DNA from: Anaerolineaceae bacterium
GTDB taxonomy: Bacteria > Chloroflexota > Anaerolineae > Anaerolineales > Anaerolineaceae
Assembly (NCBI GenBank): GCA_028699715.1
Contig: JAQVUC010000093.1
Location: 1-5,486 of the forward strand
Length of the DNA: 5,486 bases
Direction: 5' to 3'
Part shown: positions 1 through 5,486 of the stretch, one piece after another
How positions within the stretch are numbered: the stretch's first letter is position 1
Layout: every line of letters starts with the position of its first letter
Translations under genes and position numbers: made by a program
Notes under the pieces: model-generated
What the model was told of the DNA's origin: nothing
The model's database searches: none
Seen by the model: only the letters and a program-made list of their open reading frames with translations

Positions 1-971
1 ATAATCGCAACGCCGCCTACGATTAGCATATATTTTATGTAGACGATCATTTCTTCGTGCAGCATATTAGTATAATAATTGAAGGGAATAACGAGATATG
101 CATCCAAACCTTGAATCGGGTGATAGAAAAAATTTTGTTCTTGCGCTTGTTCATTGCTGTACGGCATCAGGTTACCAAAAACCTTGTTGTTGGCGAAGGA
201 TGGCGTAAGCATCTCTGCTTCCGGATGCATAGACCCAATGATCAACGCAGAATCATCTGAAGAAAGAACAACGCCACTCTGCGAAATAATGAATCCGTCC
301 GATAAATAATTTGCATACATTGTTCTAATGTGGCTTTCATTGATACCGAAAACCACGACGCCAATCTTTTGAAAAGAACTCGGTTCATAGATAAAACGAA
401 CAAACGTCAAACCCATAGCGTTTTTGCCTATGCTACAAGGATGCCACTGCGACAAATCAAATTTTCCCGGAGTGATATTCGCGCCCTGTAATCGGTAATA
501 GTCTATGCATTGATCAAAATCGGAAAAAGGCAACGTGTACAAATCAGCGGGCTCCATAACGTATCCATTTTTAAAATAGATACCCACAAAATCAAATCCT
601 GCATAAACAGCATTACCGGATTTCGTCAGTTCATTCACATGTGCTGTTATTTCCTGGTCATAAATATTTACAATACGGCTATTCAGGTGATCTGGAAGCG
701 CCATTACTGCCATGCTTCTCAGAGCTTTTAGCTGAAGTAGATTGTCCGTATTTTTCACTTTGTCAGAAAAACCAATAGATAAATCGGTACTTACGGAAGT
801 TATATTCTGTCTGCTCAAACGCATACCGATGTTCTTAACACGGTTTGTAGCCAACATGTAGGAGCAAAATGCTGTGCCTATGGTCACAAACAAAGAAACA
901 AAAATCAGTGAGAGAAGTATCTTGTGGCGCAGGGAAACAAATCTGGGCCATTTTGCTTTCGTTTTTCCCAT
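1..971 (-). CDS. Membrane sensor protein, probably YesM-type sensor histidine kinase (N-terminal part, truncated by window edge)
   Basis: The frame is open without a stop from the ATG at 971 to the left edge (323 codons), so the C-terminal catalytic part lies outside. Visible layout: a short basic cytoplasmic tail (residues 1-17), a first membrane helix (about 18-40, rich in Leu/Ile/Val/Phe), an extracellular domain of about 265 residues, and the start of a second helix at about 308. The region around 187-215 (LTFVRFIYEP, then IGVVVFGINES) and GLDAYLVIPF near 288-297 resemble the end of dCache-type sensor domains of YesM-family kinases. By family knowledge, HAMP, His-kinase and HATPase domains should follow, but none is visible. 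A chemoreceptor or diguanylate cyclase with the same input domain is possible. Two extracellular cysteines (C155, C179) could form a disulfide. The gene follows the aldolase in the same direction, so co-transcription is likely. An in-frame ATG at 1022 would add 17 residues but lacks a ribosome binding site. Confidence 0.72.
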   Translation of the reverse strand, partial: MGKTKAKWPRFVSLRHKILLSLIFVSLFVTIGTAFCSYMLATNRVKNIGMRLSRQNITSVSTDLSIGFSDKVKNTDNLLQLKALRSMAVMALPDHLNSRIVNIYDQEITAHVNELTKSGNAVYAGFDFVGIYFKNGYVMEPADLYTLPFSDFDQCIDYYRLQGANITPGKFDLSQWHPCSIGKNAMGLTFVRFIYEPSSFQKIGVVVFGINESHIRTMYANYLSDGFIISQSGVVLSSDDSALIIGSMHPEAEMLTPSFANNKVFGNLMPYSNEQAQEQNFFYHPIQGLDAYLVIPFNYYTNMLHEEMIVYIKYMLIVGGVAI

Positions 972-980
972 GTGCGTACG

Positions 981-989
981 CCCCCCCTC
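981..989 (-). promoter_or_regulatory. Probable ribosome binding site of the sensor gene, containing a G7 tract
   Basis: On the minus strand the sequence GAGGGGGGG ends 9 nt before the ATG at 971. A G-rich run can pair with the CCUCC anti-Shine-Dalgarno sequence if one G:U pair is allowed. The other genes here use GGAGG or AAGG exactly 8 nt before their ATG, so the position supports 971 as the start. The alternative ATG at 1022 has only AGAAAG upstream. Confidence 0.45.
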
Positions 990-1044
990 ATCATGAATGA
1001 TTTTCTTTTTATATGGGAACATAACTGCTTTCTGTTTCTGCTGA

Positions 1045-1932
1045 TTAACCAGAAACAGGCTCACCAATGCGAACCAATTCCGCACGGATCTGATCCCAAT
1101 ACCCATCCTGCAGTTTGCAGACATAGTCGGGCGTAAAGTCACCCTCATAGCCCAACAGGTTCATTGCTGCGCTAAAGGAGGGCCACAGATCATGTCCCAC
1201 AAAGAAGTCACGCAAAGCAACAATATTATTCAGATATCCGGCAGCGCCCGTATCATCACCTTCAGCTAGTGCGGCAAACAGTTTTTCAGTATTATATGGT
1301 GTACAGGACAACATACCATCCAGGCAGTTGTCTATGCCCCATTTGTAGGCGATATCAAAAGTATCTAAACCGGAGTATACCGTAATGAAATCTCTAGGCA
1401 CATCGGGATTAAGTTTTAACTTTCGGAACATCTGCTCATCAGCCGATTTAATGCCTGCTAAATTGGGAATGTCACGAATCATTTCCAGAACGATATCACA
1501 AGTGATCTTGGACTGGGTAACGACTGCCAGGTCATACAGTAAAATATCATGTCTGGTAGCAGCAGCAACACCCTTAAAGAAATTGATCAACTGCGCGCTT
1601 GTGCTGCTGTAGTAATAAGGCGCAGTGAAGACAAAGCCTGCAATGTCCAGATTTTCCATTGCTGCCATGCGCTCTTTAGCCCGTGCAATTGAACAGTCCA
1701 TTGCACCAACATAAACAGGTACACGGCCTGCAGCAGCTTCAACCGCAGCCTTGGCAACCTGAGGACACACATCCTGGCGAATATAGGGTTGGATTCCCAT
1801 TGATCCCATACACAAAACAGCGACAGCACCGGCCTTTATCTGATCTTCGATCTGCCTCTTGTAGCTAGCTGCCAGCAGATTTCCGTCTTGATCCAGAGGG
1901 GTGCCAAGGGCAGGTACAAATCCAGGTTTCAT
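1045..1932 (-). CDS. DHDPS/N-acetylneuraminate lyase superfamily aldolase (class I, Schiff base), substrate unknown
   Basis: A 295-residue (beta/alpha)8-barrel protein of the dihydrodipicolinate synthase family, close to the usual 290-300. Family enzymes are cytoplasmic and form a Schiff base between a lysine and pyruvate or another 2-oxo acid, then cleave, condense or dehydrate. Visible active-site residues are the Schiff-base Lys162 in GIK, Tyr133 in LLYDLA and Tyr107 in PYYY. The G(S/T)TGE pyruvate-carboxylate loop reads GSMGI (43-47): the Ser is kept, but the second hydroxyl residue is Met and the Glu is Ile. The arginine that holds aspartate semialdehyde in true DapA (Arg138 in E. coli) aligns with Val138, so lysine biosynthesis is unlikely. 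The barrel region GIDNCLDGMLSC (199-210) seems about four residues longer than the usual GADG-type turn. I chose ATG 1932 because GGAGG lies 8 nt upstream; an in-frame TTG at 1947 overlaps that site. The gene lies downstream of an Opp/Dpp transporter and just upstream of the sensor. Sialic-acid-like, sugar-acid or hydroxyproline-type substrates are all possible. Confidence 0.9.
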   Translation of the reverse strand: MKPGFVPALGTPLDQDGNLLAASYKRQIEDQIKAGAVAVLCMGSMGIQPYIRQDVCPQVAKAAVEAAAGRVPVYVGAMDCSIARAKERMAAMENLDIAGFVFTAPYYYSSTSAQLINFFKGVAAATRHDILLYDLAVVTQSKITCDIVLEMIRDIPNLAGIKSADEQMFRKLKLNPDVPRDFITVYSGLDTFDIAYKWGIDNCLDGMLSCTPYNTEKLFAALAEGDDTGAAGYLNNIVALRDFFVGHDLWPSFSAAMNLLGYEGDFTPDYVCKLQDGYWDQIRAELVRIGEPVSG

Positions 1933-1940
1933 AATAATTT

Positions 1941-1945
1941 CCTCC
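1941..1945 (-). promoter_or_regulatory. Ribosome binding site of the aldolase gene (decides the start)
   Basis: GGAGG lies 8 nt before the ATG at 1932. This rules out the in-frame TTG at 1947, which would place the ribosome binding site inside the coding region. Confidence 0.9.
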
Positions 1946-1998
1946 AATTTATTTGATGATTAAGTTGATTCTATCTGACTAATAGTGCCATGTGCCCA

Positions 1999-2004
1999 AT
2001 TATA
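1999..2004 (-). promoter_or_regulatory. Candidate sigma-A -10 element upstream of the aldolase gene
   Basis: The minus strand has a perfect TATAAT in the 130-nt gap, which would give a leader of roughly 60 nt before the aldolase ATG. The -35 region is poor: at spacings of 16-19 nt the hexamers are CGATTG, ACGATT, TACGAT and TTACGA, none close to TTGACA, and there is no TG extension just upstream. If real, it may be weak or activator-dependent and would let the aldolase and sensor be expressed apart from the transporter genes. Confidence 0.3.
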
Positions 2005-2027
2005 TTTCAACAGGCTGGAACAATCGT

Positions 2028-2056
2028 AAAACAAATACACCTAAATAATGATGTAT
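2028..2056 (-). terminator. Weak terminator-like hairpin after the dppF-type gene
   Basis: Starting 7 nt after the TAG stop, the minus strand has arms ATACAT and GTGTAT (five Watson-Crick pairs plus one G:U) around a 10-nt loop, followed by TTGTTTT. The position and T-run suit an intrinsic terminator. The stem is short and has only one G-C pair, so it would be leaky at best, or could be chance in an AT-rich gap. Confidence 0.22.
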
Positions 2057-2062
2057 GAAAGA

Positions 2063-3067
2063 CTATTCCTCGTCAAAAAGATGGCAGGCAACGAAATGTC
2101 CATTTGCCTTTTCTTCCAGGCGGGGTTTCGACTGCTTGCATACCGCCATGCATCTGCTGCATCTTGGGTGAAACGGGCAGCCGGAAGGCGGATACATGGG
2201 AGAAGGCACATCACCTTCCAGAATAATGCGGTCATGTTTGCCTTGATACACAGGAACAGGAATCGCACTAAGCAGCGCTTCGGTATAGGGATGCATTGTA
2301 TGACTATATAATGCGTCAGCTTCAGCCAGTTCAACCATGTTACCCAGATACATAACACCGATACGATCTGACATATAATGCACAACGGAAAGGTCGTGCG
2401 CAATAAAGATAAAGGTAAGTCCCAATTCCTTTTGCAGCTTACGCATAAGGTTGAGAAGCTGTGCCTGAATGGAAACGTCCAGTGCAGAAACTGGCTCATC
2501 ACAGACAATCAGTTTCGGTTCTAGAACCAGTGCCTTTGCAACGCAAATACGCTGTCTTTGACCACCGGAGAATTCATGAGGGTAACGGTACATATAGTCA
2601 GGCTGCAGATTAACACGTTCCAGCGACATGGCGATCAGTTCTTTTCGTTTTTCCTTATCACCGCCGCCAATGCCATGGATACGCATGGGTTCGTCAAAGG
2701 CCTCCATAATGGTGTGCTGAGGATTCAACGCAGCATAAGGATCCTGGAATACGATTTGTAGTTTTTTGCGAAATTTGAAGCTATCCTCGTGGTCAAGCGT
2801 CAACAGATCCTTCATTTCACCATCAGCGTTAAAGAATATCTTGCCATTTGCAGGTTTCAGCAAACGTATGATGCACTTGCCCAGAGTGGTTTTGCCACAA
2901 CCGGACTCGCCAACCAGGCCGAATGTTTCACCTTCTTTAACAGTAAAGGAAATATCGTTAACCGCTCTCACACTAGGTTTCTGTTTTTCCAGGAAACGAC
3001 GAGGGCTTGCAAATTCCATGGTGAGATTTTCAACCACCAACAGATTTTCCTCGGTTTTATTCTGCAT
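2063..3067 (-). CDS. dppF: Peptide-type ABC transporter ATP-binding protein, DppF/OppF family
   Basis: One of two ATPases that power the Opp/Dpp-type importer from the cytoplasmic face; 334 residues, normal for the family. All nucleotide-binding motifs are intact: Walker A GESGCGKT (53-60), Q-loop Gln108 in FQDP, signature FSGGQRQR (166-173), Walker B with Asp190-Glu191, and switch His224. The C-terminal oligo_HPY extension has cysteines 297, 303, 310 and 328 (C-X5-C-X6-C-X17-C), a pattern linked in related transporters to a [4Fe-4S] cluster, plus an additional Cys306. The start is ATG 3067, because AAGG lies 8 nt upstream and the ABC fold begins shortly after; longer in-frame extensions would only read into the preceding gene. 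It overlaps the end of the DppD-type gene by 11 nt in a different frame, so translation is probably coupled. The substrate is not evident: dipeptides, oligopeptides, nickel and some sugar acids all use this family. The symbol denotes family only. Confidence 0.93.
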   Translation of the reverse strand: MQNKTEENLLVVENLTMEFASPRRFLEKQKPSVRAVNDISFTVKEGETFGLVGESGCGKTTLGKCIIRLLKPANGKIFFNADGEMKDLLTLDHEDSFKFRKKLQIVFQDPYAALNPQHTIMEAFDEPMRIHGIGGGDKEKRKELIAMSLERVNLQPDYMYRYPHEFSGGQRQRICVAKALVLEPKLIVCDEPVSALDVSIQAQLLNLMRKLQKELGLTFIFIAHDLSVVHYMSDRIGVMYLGNMVELAEADALYSHTMHPYTEALLSAIPVPVYQGKHDRIILEGDVPSPMYPPSGCPFHPRCSRCMAVCKQSKPRLEEKANGHFVACHLFDEE

Positions 3068-4076
3068 TCTGTTCACCTTCTTCAAACAACAGACAACGCA
3101 CGCGATGACCGTCCTCAATAATTGTATCTATCGGGAAACGATTAAAACAAGCTTCAGTAGCATAAGTGCAGCGATCAGCAAACTCACACCCATGAAAGAC
3201 TGTGGATGCATCGGGGGTTGTGCCCTCAATGGTATCCAACGCCCGCGCCTTATCCATACCCATGACAGGCACAGAACGCATCAATGCCTTGGTATAGGGA
3301 TGCTGAGGGTTGGTAAAGACCTGTTTCACAGTCCCCTGTTCAACAATACGGCCCATGTACATGACAGCCACATCATCAGCAATCTCTGCAACAACGCCCA
3401 TGTTATGTGTTATAAAGATAACGGAGGTACCATGTTCCTGCTGCATCTTGCGGATTAGATCCAGAATTTGTGCCTGAATGGTAACATCCAGAGCTGTGGT
3501 GGGTTCGTCAGCGATCAAAATGTCAGGATTGCAGATCATGGCAATCGCAACCATGATACGCTGCTTCATACCACCGGAAAATTCATGAGGATATTGATCA
3601 TAGCGAACCTCAGGTGTGGGAATTTCTAAATCGTTGAGCAACTGCATAATACGGGCTTTTGCCTCTTTCTTAGAAATTCGTTCGTGCTTAAGCAACATTT
3701 CCATGATCTGACGACCGACGGTATACACCGGGTTCAGCGTGGACATAGGGTCCTGGAAGATCATTGCTATTTCCTTGCCGCGAATCGCTCGAATCTTCTT
3801 GCTGTTACGTGAATAGCTGCTAAGGACCTGTGGCTTGTTAGCGCCTTTTTTAAAATATTCAACGCTGCCCCCGGCAATGTATCCGTTTTCAGCAAGCAAT
3901 TGTAAAATGGAATGAACAGTCTGGCTCTTGCCACAGCCGGACTCACCGACAATGCAGAGGATTTTGCCACGTTCAACATTAAAGGAGACACCATTGACAG
4001 CATGAACAACACGCTTTCCAACTTTAAATTCAGTCTTCAGGTCATCTACCTTGAGAATATAATCTTTTTCTGCCAT
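3057..4076 (-). CDS. dppD: Peptide-type ABC transporter ATP-binding protein, DppD/OppD family
   Basis: The first ATPase of the importer, 339 residues. Motifs: Walker A GESGCGKS (44-51), Q-loop Gln108 in FQDP, signature FSGGMKQR (166-173), Walker B with Asp190-Glu191, and switch His224 in ITHN. The FSGGM signature is typical of the OppD/DppD type and FSGGQ of the OppF/DppF type, which supports the subunit assignment. The C-terminal oligo_HPY region has cysteines 297, 303, 310 and 328, the same spacing as in its partner. The start is ATG 4076: GAGGAGG, which overlaps the TGA stop of the DppC-type gene, sits 8 nt upstream. An in-frame upstream extension to about 4133 would run through the end of that gene and is not supported. 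The 13-nt gap to the upstream gene and 11-nt overlap with the downstream gene show one tightly coupled transcript. The protein should heterodimerise with the DppF-type ATPase beneath the two permeases. Confidence in the family is high; the substrate is unknown. Confidence 0.94.
   Translation of the reverse strand: MAEKDYILKVDDLKTEFKVGKRVVHAVNGVSFNVERGKILCIVGESGCGKSQTVHSILQLLAENGYIAGGSVEYFKKGANKPQVLSSYSRNSKKIRAIRGKEIAMIFQDPMSTLNPVYTVGRQIMEMLLKHERISKKEAKARIMQLLNDLEIPTPEVRYDQYPHEFSGGMKQRIMVAIAMICNPDILIADEPTTALDVTIQAQILDLIRKMQQEHGTSVIFITHNMGVVAEIADDVAVMYMGRIVEQGTVKQVFTNPQHPYTKALMRSVPVMGMDKARALDTIEGTTPDASTVFHGCEFADRCTYATEACFNRFPIDTIIEDGHRVRCLLFEEGEQNAE
3076..3083 (-). promoter_or_regulatory. Ribosome binding site of the DppF-type gene, inside the end of the DppD-type gene
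   Basis: GAAGAAGG, followed by TGAACAGA, lies 8 nt before the ATG at 3067 and within the last codons of the preceding reading frame. It supports 3067 as the start and re-initiation after the TAA at 3059-3057. Confidence 0.75.
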
Positions 4077-4084
4077 GATTGGGG

Positions 4085-4091
4085 CCTCCTC
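4085..4091 (-). promoter_or_regulatory. Ribosome binding site of the DppD-type gene, overlapping the upstream stop codon
   Basis: GAGGAGG spans part of the TGA stop (4092-4090) of the DppC-type gene and ends 8 nt before the ATG at 4076. A ribosome terminating on the permease gene would sit on this site, which suggests coupled synthesis of permease and ATPase. It also fixes the start. Confidence 0.88.
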
Positions 4092-4965
4092 ACTTCGTCG
4101 TAGAATCCAGTGCATCACGCAGACCATCACCAAAAAAGTTGATGCTCAGGGTCAGCAACAGGATCGCTGCGCCAGGTACCATCCACAGCAGCGGCTCATT
4201 AAGCAGGATATCCATACGCTTGGCACCATTCAGAATATTACCCCATGTTGGGATATCAGCAGGCAGACCAATACCAAGATAGGTCAAACCAGCTTCACTG
4301 AGAACATAACCACCAACATTCATGGTGACGTTAAGGATAATCGGACCCATGGTATTGGGAACCATGTGATGAAACATAATGGAGAAACTGCTGATGCCAT
4401 TTGCACGGCAGCTTTCAACGAAAGGTTCCTGTTTCAAAGAGAGGATACGGCTGCGAACAATGCGCATGGTTCCGCCCCAACCAGTAAGAATCCAAATAGC
4501 CAAAACAATGTTAATGCTTCGGCCTGTAATACCGGCCAGCAGGATAAAAATTAAGGTTGTGGGAAACAGAGACATAAATTCCTGCACAGTCACCAAGGTC
4601 CTGTCCACTTTGCCACCATAGTAGCCGGAAACACAGCCCAGGATAGCCGCAAGCAGATTGGTGCCCAGAGAGGCAGCGATGCCAATCAGCAGAGACCAGC
4701 GACCACCGTAAAGAACACGGGCCAGCAAATCGCGTCCCAGACGGTCCGTGCCTAAGGGATGCTCCGCAGACATAGGCAGACTTTTCTGGGTTAAATCAAT
4801 AAAGCCGGGATCATATGAGGTCAGTAAAGGGGCGCAGATACACGCGGTAAGCAGAAGAAAAAGTCCAATAAGACCAACAATCGCCAGACGGTTCTTCATA
4901 AATTTCTGAATGCTTCTCTTGGTCAGAGAGGATTTCACAGGTTTATTTTGTTTTGTTTTCTTCAT
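4090..4965 (-). CDS. dppC: Peptide-type ABC transporter permease, DppC/OppC family
   Basis: Complete inner-membrane permease of 291 residues, normal for the family. Residues 1-27 form a basic cytoplasmic tail with the OppC_N-type region, followed by the first helix (about 28-48) and an external loop. Next comes the hallmark HPLGTDRLGRDLLARVLYGG (69-88), which marks the entry to the permease core. Further helices lie at about 91-113, 133-147, 151-165, 205-224 and 258-279. The EAA loop that docks onto the ATPases is EPFVESCRANGI to VPNTMGPII (180-210). The C-terminus NFFGDGLRDALD (276-287) is typical. The start is ATG 4965, with GGAGG 8 nt upstream; an in-frame GTG at 4980 overlaps that site. 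It lies 15 nt after the DppB-type stop and 13 nt before the DppD-type start. It pairs with the DppB-type permease to form the channel. The binding-protein gene that would set specificity is not visible. Confidence 0.94.
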   Translation of the reverse strand: MKKTKQNKPVKSSLTKRSIQKFMKNRLAIVGLIGLFLLLTACICAPLLTSYDPGFIDLTQKSLPMSAEHPLGTDRLGRDLLARVLYGGRWSLLIGIAASLGTNLLAAILGCVSGYYGGKVDRTLVTVQEFMSLFPTTLIFILLAGITGRSINIVLAIWILTGWGGTMRIVRSRILSLKQEPFVESCRANGISSFSIMFHHMVPNTMGPIILNVTMNVGGYVLSEAGLTYLGIGLPADIPTWGNILNGAKRMDILLNEPLLWMVPGAAILLLTLSINFFGDGLRDALDSTTK

Positions 4966-4973
4966 ATGAAAAT

Positions 4974-4978
4974 CCTCC
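4974..4978 (-). promoter_or_regulatory. Ribosome binding site of the DppC-type gene (decides the start)
   Basis: GGAGG lies 8 nt before the ATG at 4965, directly after the TAA of the DppB-type gene. It rules out the GTG at 4980, which would put this site within the coding region. Confidence 0.88.
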
Positions 4979-4980
4979 AC

Positions 4981-5486
4981 TTATTCAAAACGGACACGAG
5001 GATCCAGCAAAGCTGTAAACAGATCCACCAGTGTACTTGCGATCAAGGTCATTGCTCCGGTCAGTAAAGTACCAACAAGAACGACAGGAAGGTCACCGGC
5101 CAGAGAGGCTGTCAGACTCATGGTACCAACGCCTGAATAGGCGAAGATCTGCTCAATAACCACAGAACCACCCACCAAACGAGGCAAACGCATCACCAAC
5201 AAGGTCTTAACAGGGGTCATTGCATTCCGCAGACCGTGCTTGACATAAACGGTTGTTTCGCTCAGACCCTTAGAACGTGCAGTTTTAATATAATCTTTAC
5301 CCATAACGTCCAGCATGGTGGTTCTGGTGTAACGCTGCAGAGCGGCAACCAAACCAAAAACCATCGTACCAATGGGAAGGATCATATAAGGCAGACGGCC
5401 TGTCCAGAAGGATGAATCCGTAGGAGATAAGCGCCCTCCGGACGGCAAGAGCCCCAGCTTCAGGGAAAACAGGATCATAAACACAA
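4981..5486 (-). CDS. dppB: Peptide-type ABC transporter permease, DppB/OppB family (C-terminal part, truncated by window edge)
   Basis: The right edge cuts this gene; 167 residues plus the TAA stop are present, about half of the usual 305-340. The GTG at 5484 is an internal valine codon, not a start. The fragment opens with LKLGLLPSGG (8-17), a conserved OppB loop, then a helix at about 31-50. The EAA loop follows from DYIKTARSKGL to LRNAMTPV (64-92), the surface that contacts the ATPases. Next are GGSVVIEQIFAYSGVG (105-120), a last helix at about 132-156, and the family-typical terminus LLDPRVRFE. It forms the translocation channel with the DppC-type permease, whose ATG follows after 15 nt. 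The promoter of the transporter operon and any binding-protein gene must lie to the right, outside the window. Assignment to the OppB/DppB family is firm; substrate and exact symbol are not. Confidence 0.92.
   Translation of the reverse strand, partial: VFMILFSLKLGLLPSGGRLSPTDSSFWTGRLPYMILPIGTMVFGLVAALQRYTRTTMLDVMGKDYIKTARSKGLSETTVYVKHGLRNAMTPVKTLLVMRLPRLVGGSVVIEQIFAYSGVGTMSLTASLAGDLPVVLVGTLLTGAMTLIASTLVDLFTALLDPRVRFE

Noticed and set aside
974..981. GCGTACGC perfect 8-bp palindrome just upstream of the sensor ATG
   Set aside because: It is too short and without a loop or second copy; it could be chance next to the G7 tract.
973..1044. Possible terminator between the aldolase and the sensor gene
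   Set aside because: No GC-rich hairpin with a T-run on the minus strand; read-through into the sensor gene is more likely.
1045..1932. Naming the aldolase dapA or nanA
   Set aside because: The DapA substrate arginine is missing and the GTTGE/GSTGE loop is altered; the residues do not match either enzyme well enough for a symbol.
1985..1996. Two direct copies of GTGCC at 7-bp spacing near the predicted transcription start
   Set aside because: Only two short copies in an otherwise unremarkable gap; not enough for an operator call.
2041..2508. Second minus-strand frame of 155 codons within the DppF-type gene
   Set aside because: It is out of frame within a gene whose ATPase motifs are all intact, and shows no motif of its own.
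2766..3458. Open frame of 230 codons on the plus strand
   Set aside because: It lies opposite the two intact ATPase genes, has no recognisable domain and no ribosome binding site that I could see; it is an antisense shadow.
4075..4554. Open frame of 159 codons on the plus strand
   Set aside because: It is antisense to the well-supported DppC-type permease, with a composition that matches a shadow and no recognisable motif.

Overview
The window carries one co-directional gene block, all on the minus strand, so it reads from right to left. I see no tRNA, rRNA, mobile element or CRISPR array. Strong AGGAGG-type ribosome binding sites at a near-constant spacing, moderate G+C, an Opp/Dpp peptide-type ABC transporter and a YesM-like membrane sensor suggest a Firmicute, probably an anaerobic Clostridia or Negativicutes gut-type bacterium. 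This placement is inference from style and gene content, not a database match.

Layout in transcription order: (1) the C-terminal half of a DppB/OppB-type permease, cut by the right edge (5486-4981); (2) a complete DppC/OppC-type permease (4965-4090); (3) the DppD/OppD-type ATPase (4076-3057); (4) the DppF/OppF-type ATPase (3067-2063), which overlaps the previous gene by 11 nt; (5) a 130-nt gap (2062-1933) with a weak terminator-like hairpin and a perfect TATAAT box; (6) a DHDPS/N-acetylneuraminate-lyase superfamily aldolase (1932-1045) with an altered pyruvate-binding loop; (7) the N-terminal half of a two-TM membrane sensor, probably a histidine kinase (start about 971), cut by the left edge.

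Genes 1-4 make an importer core of two permeases and two ATPases. The substrate-binding lipoprotein that should go with it is not in the window. The aldolase and sensor follow in the same direction. This suggests a small uptake-catabolism-sensing unit, in which the transporter brings in a peptide, amino-acid derivative or acid sugar, the class I aldolase/lyase acts on it or a breakdown product, and the sensor reports an extracellular ligand. The substrate cannot be read from the sequence. The transporter is ordinary. The parts worth a second look are the aldolase active site, the gap ahead of it, and the G7 tract at the start of the sensor gene.
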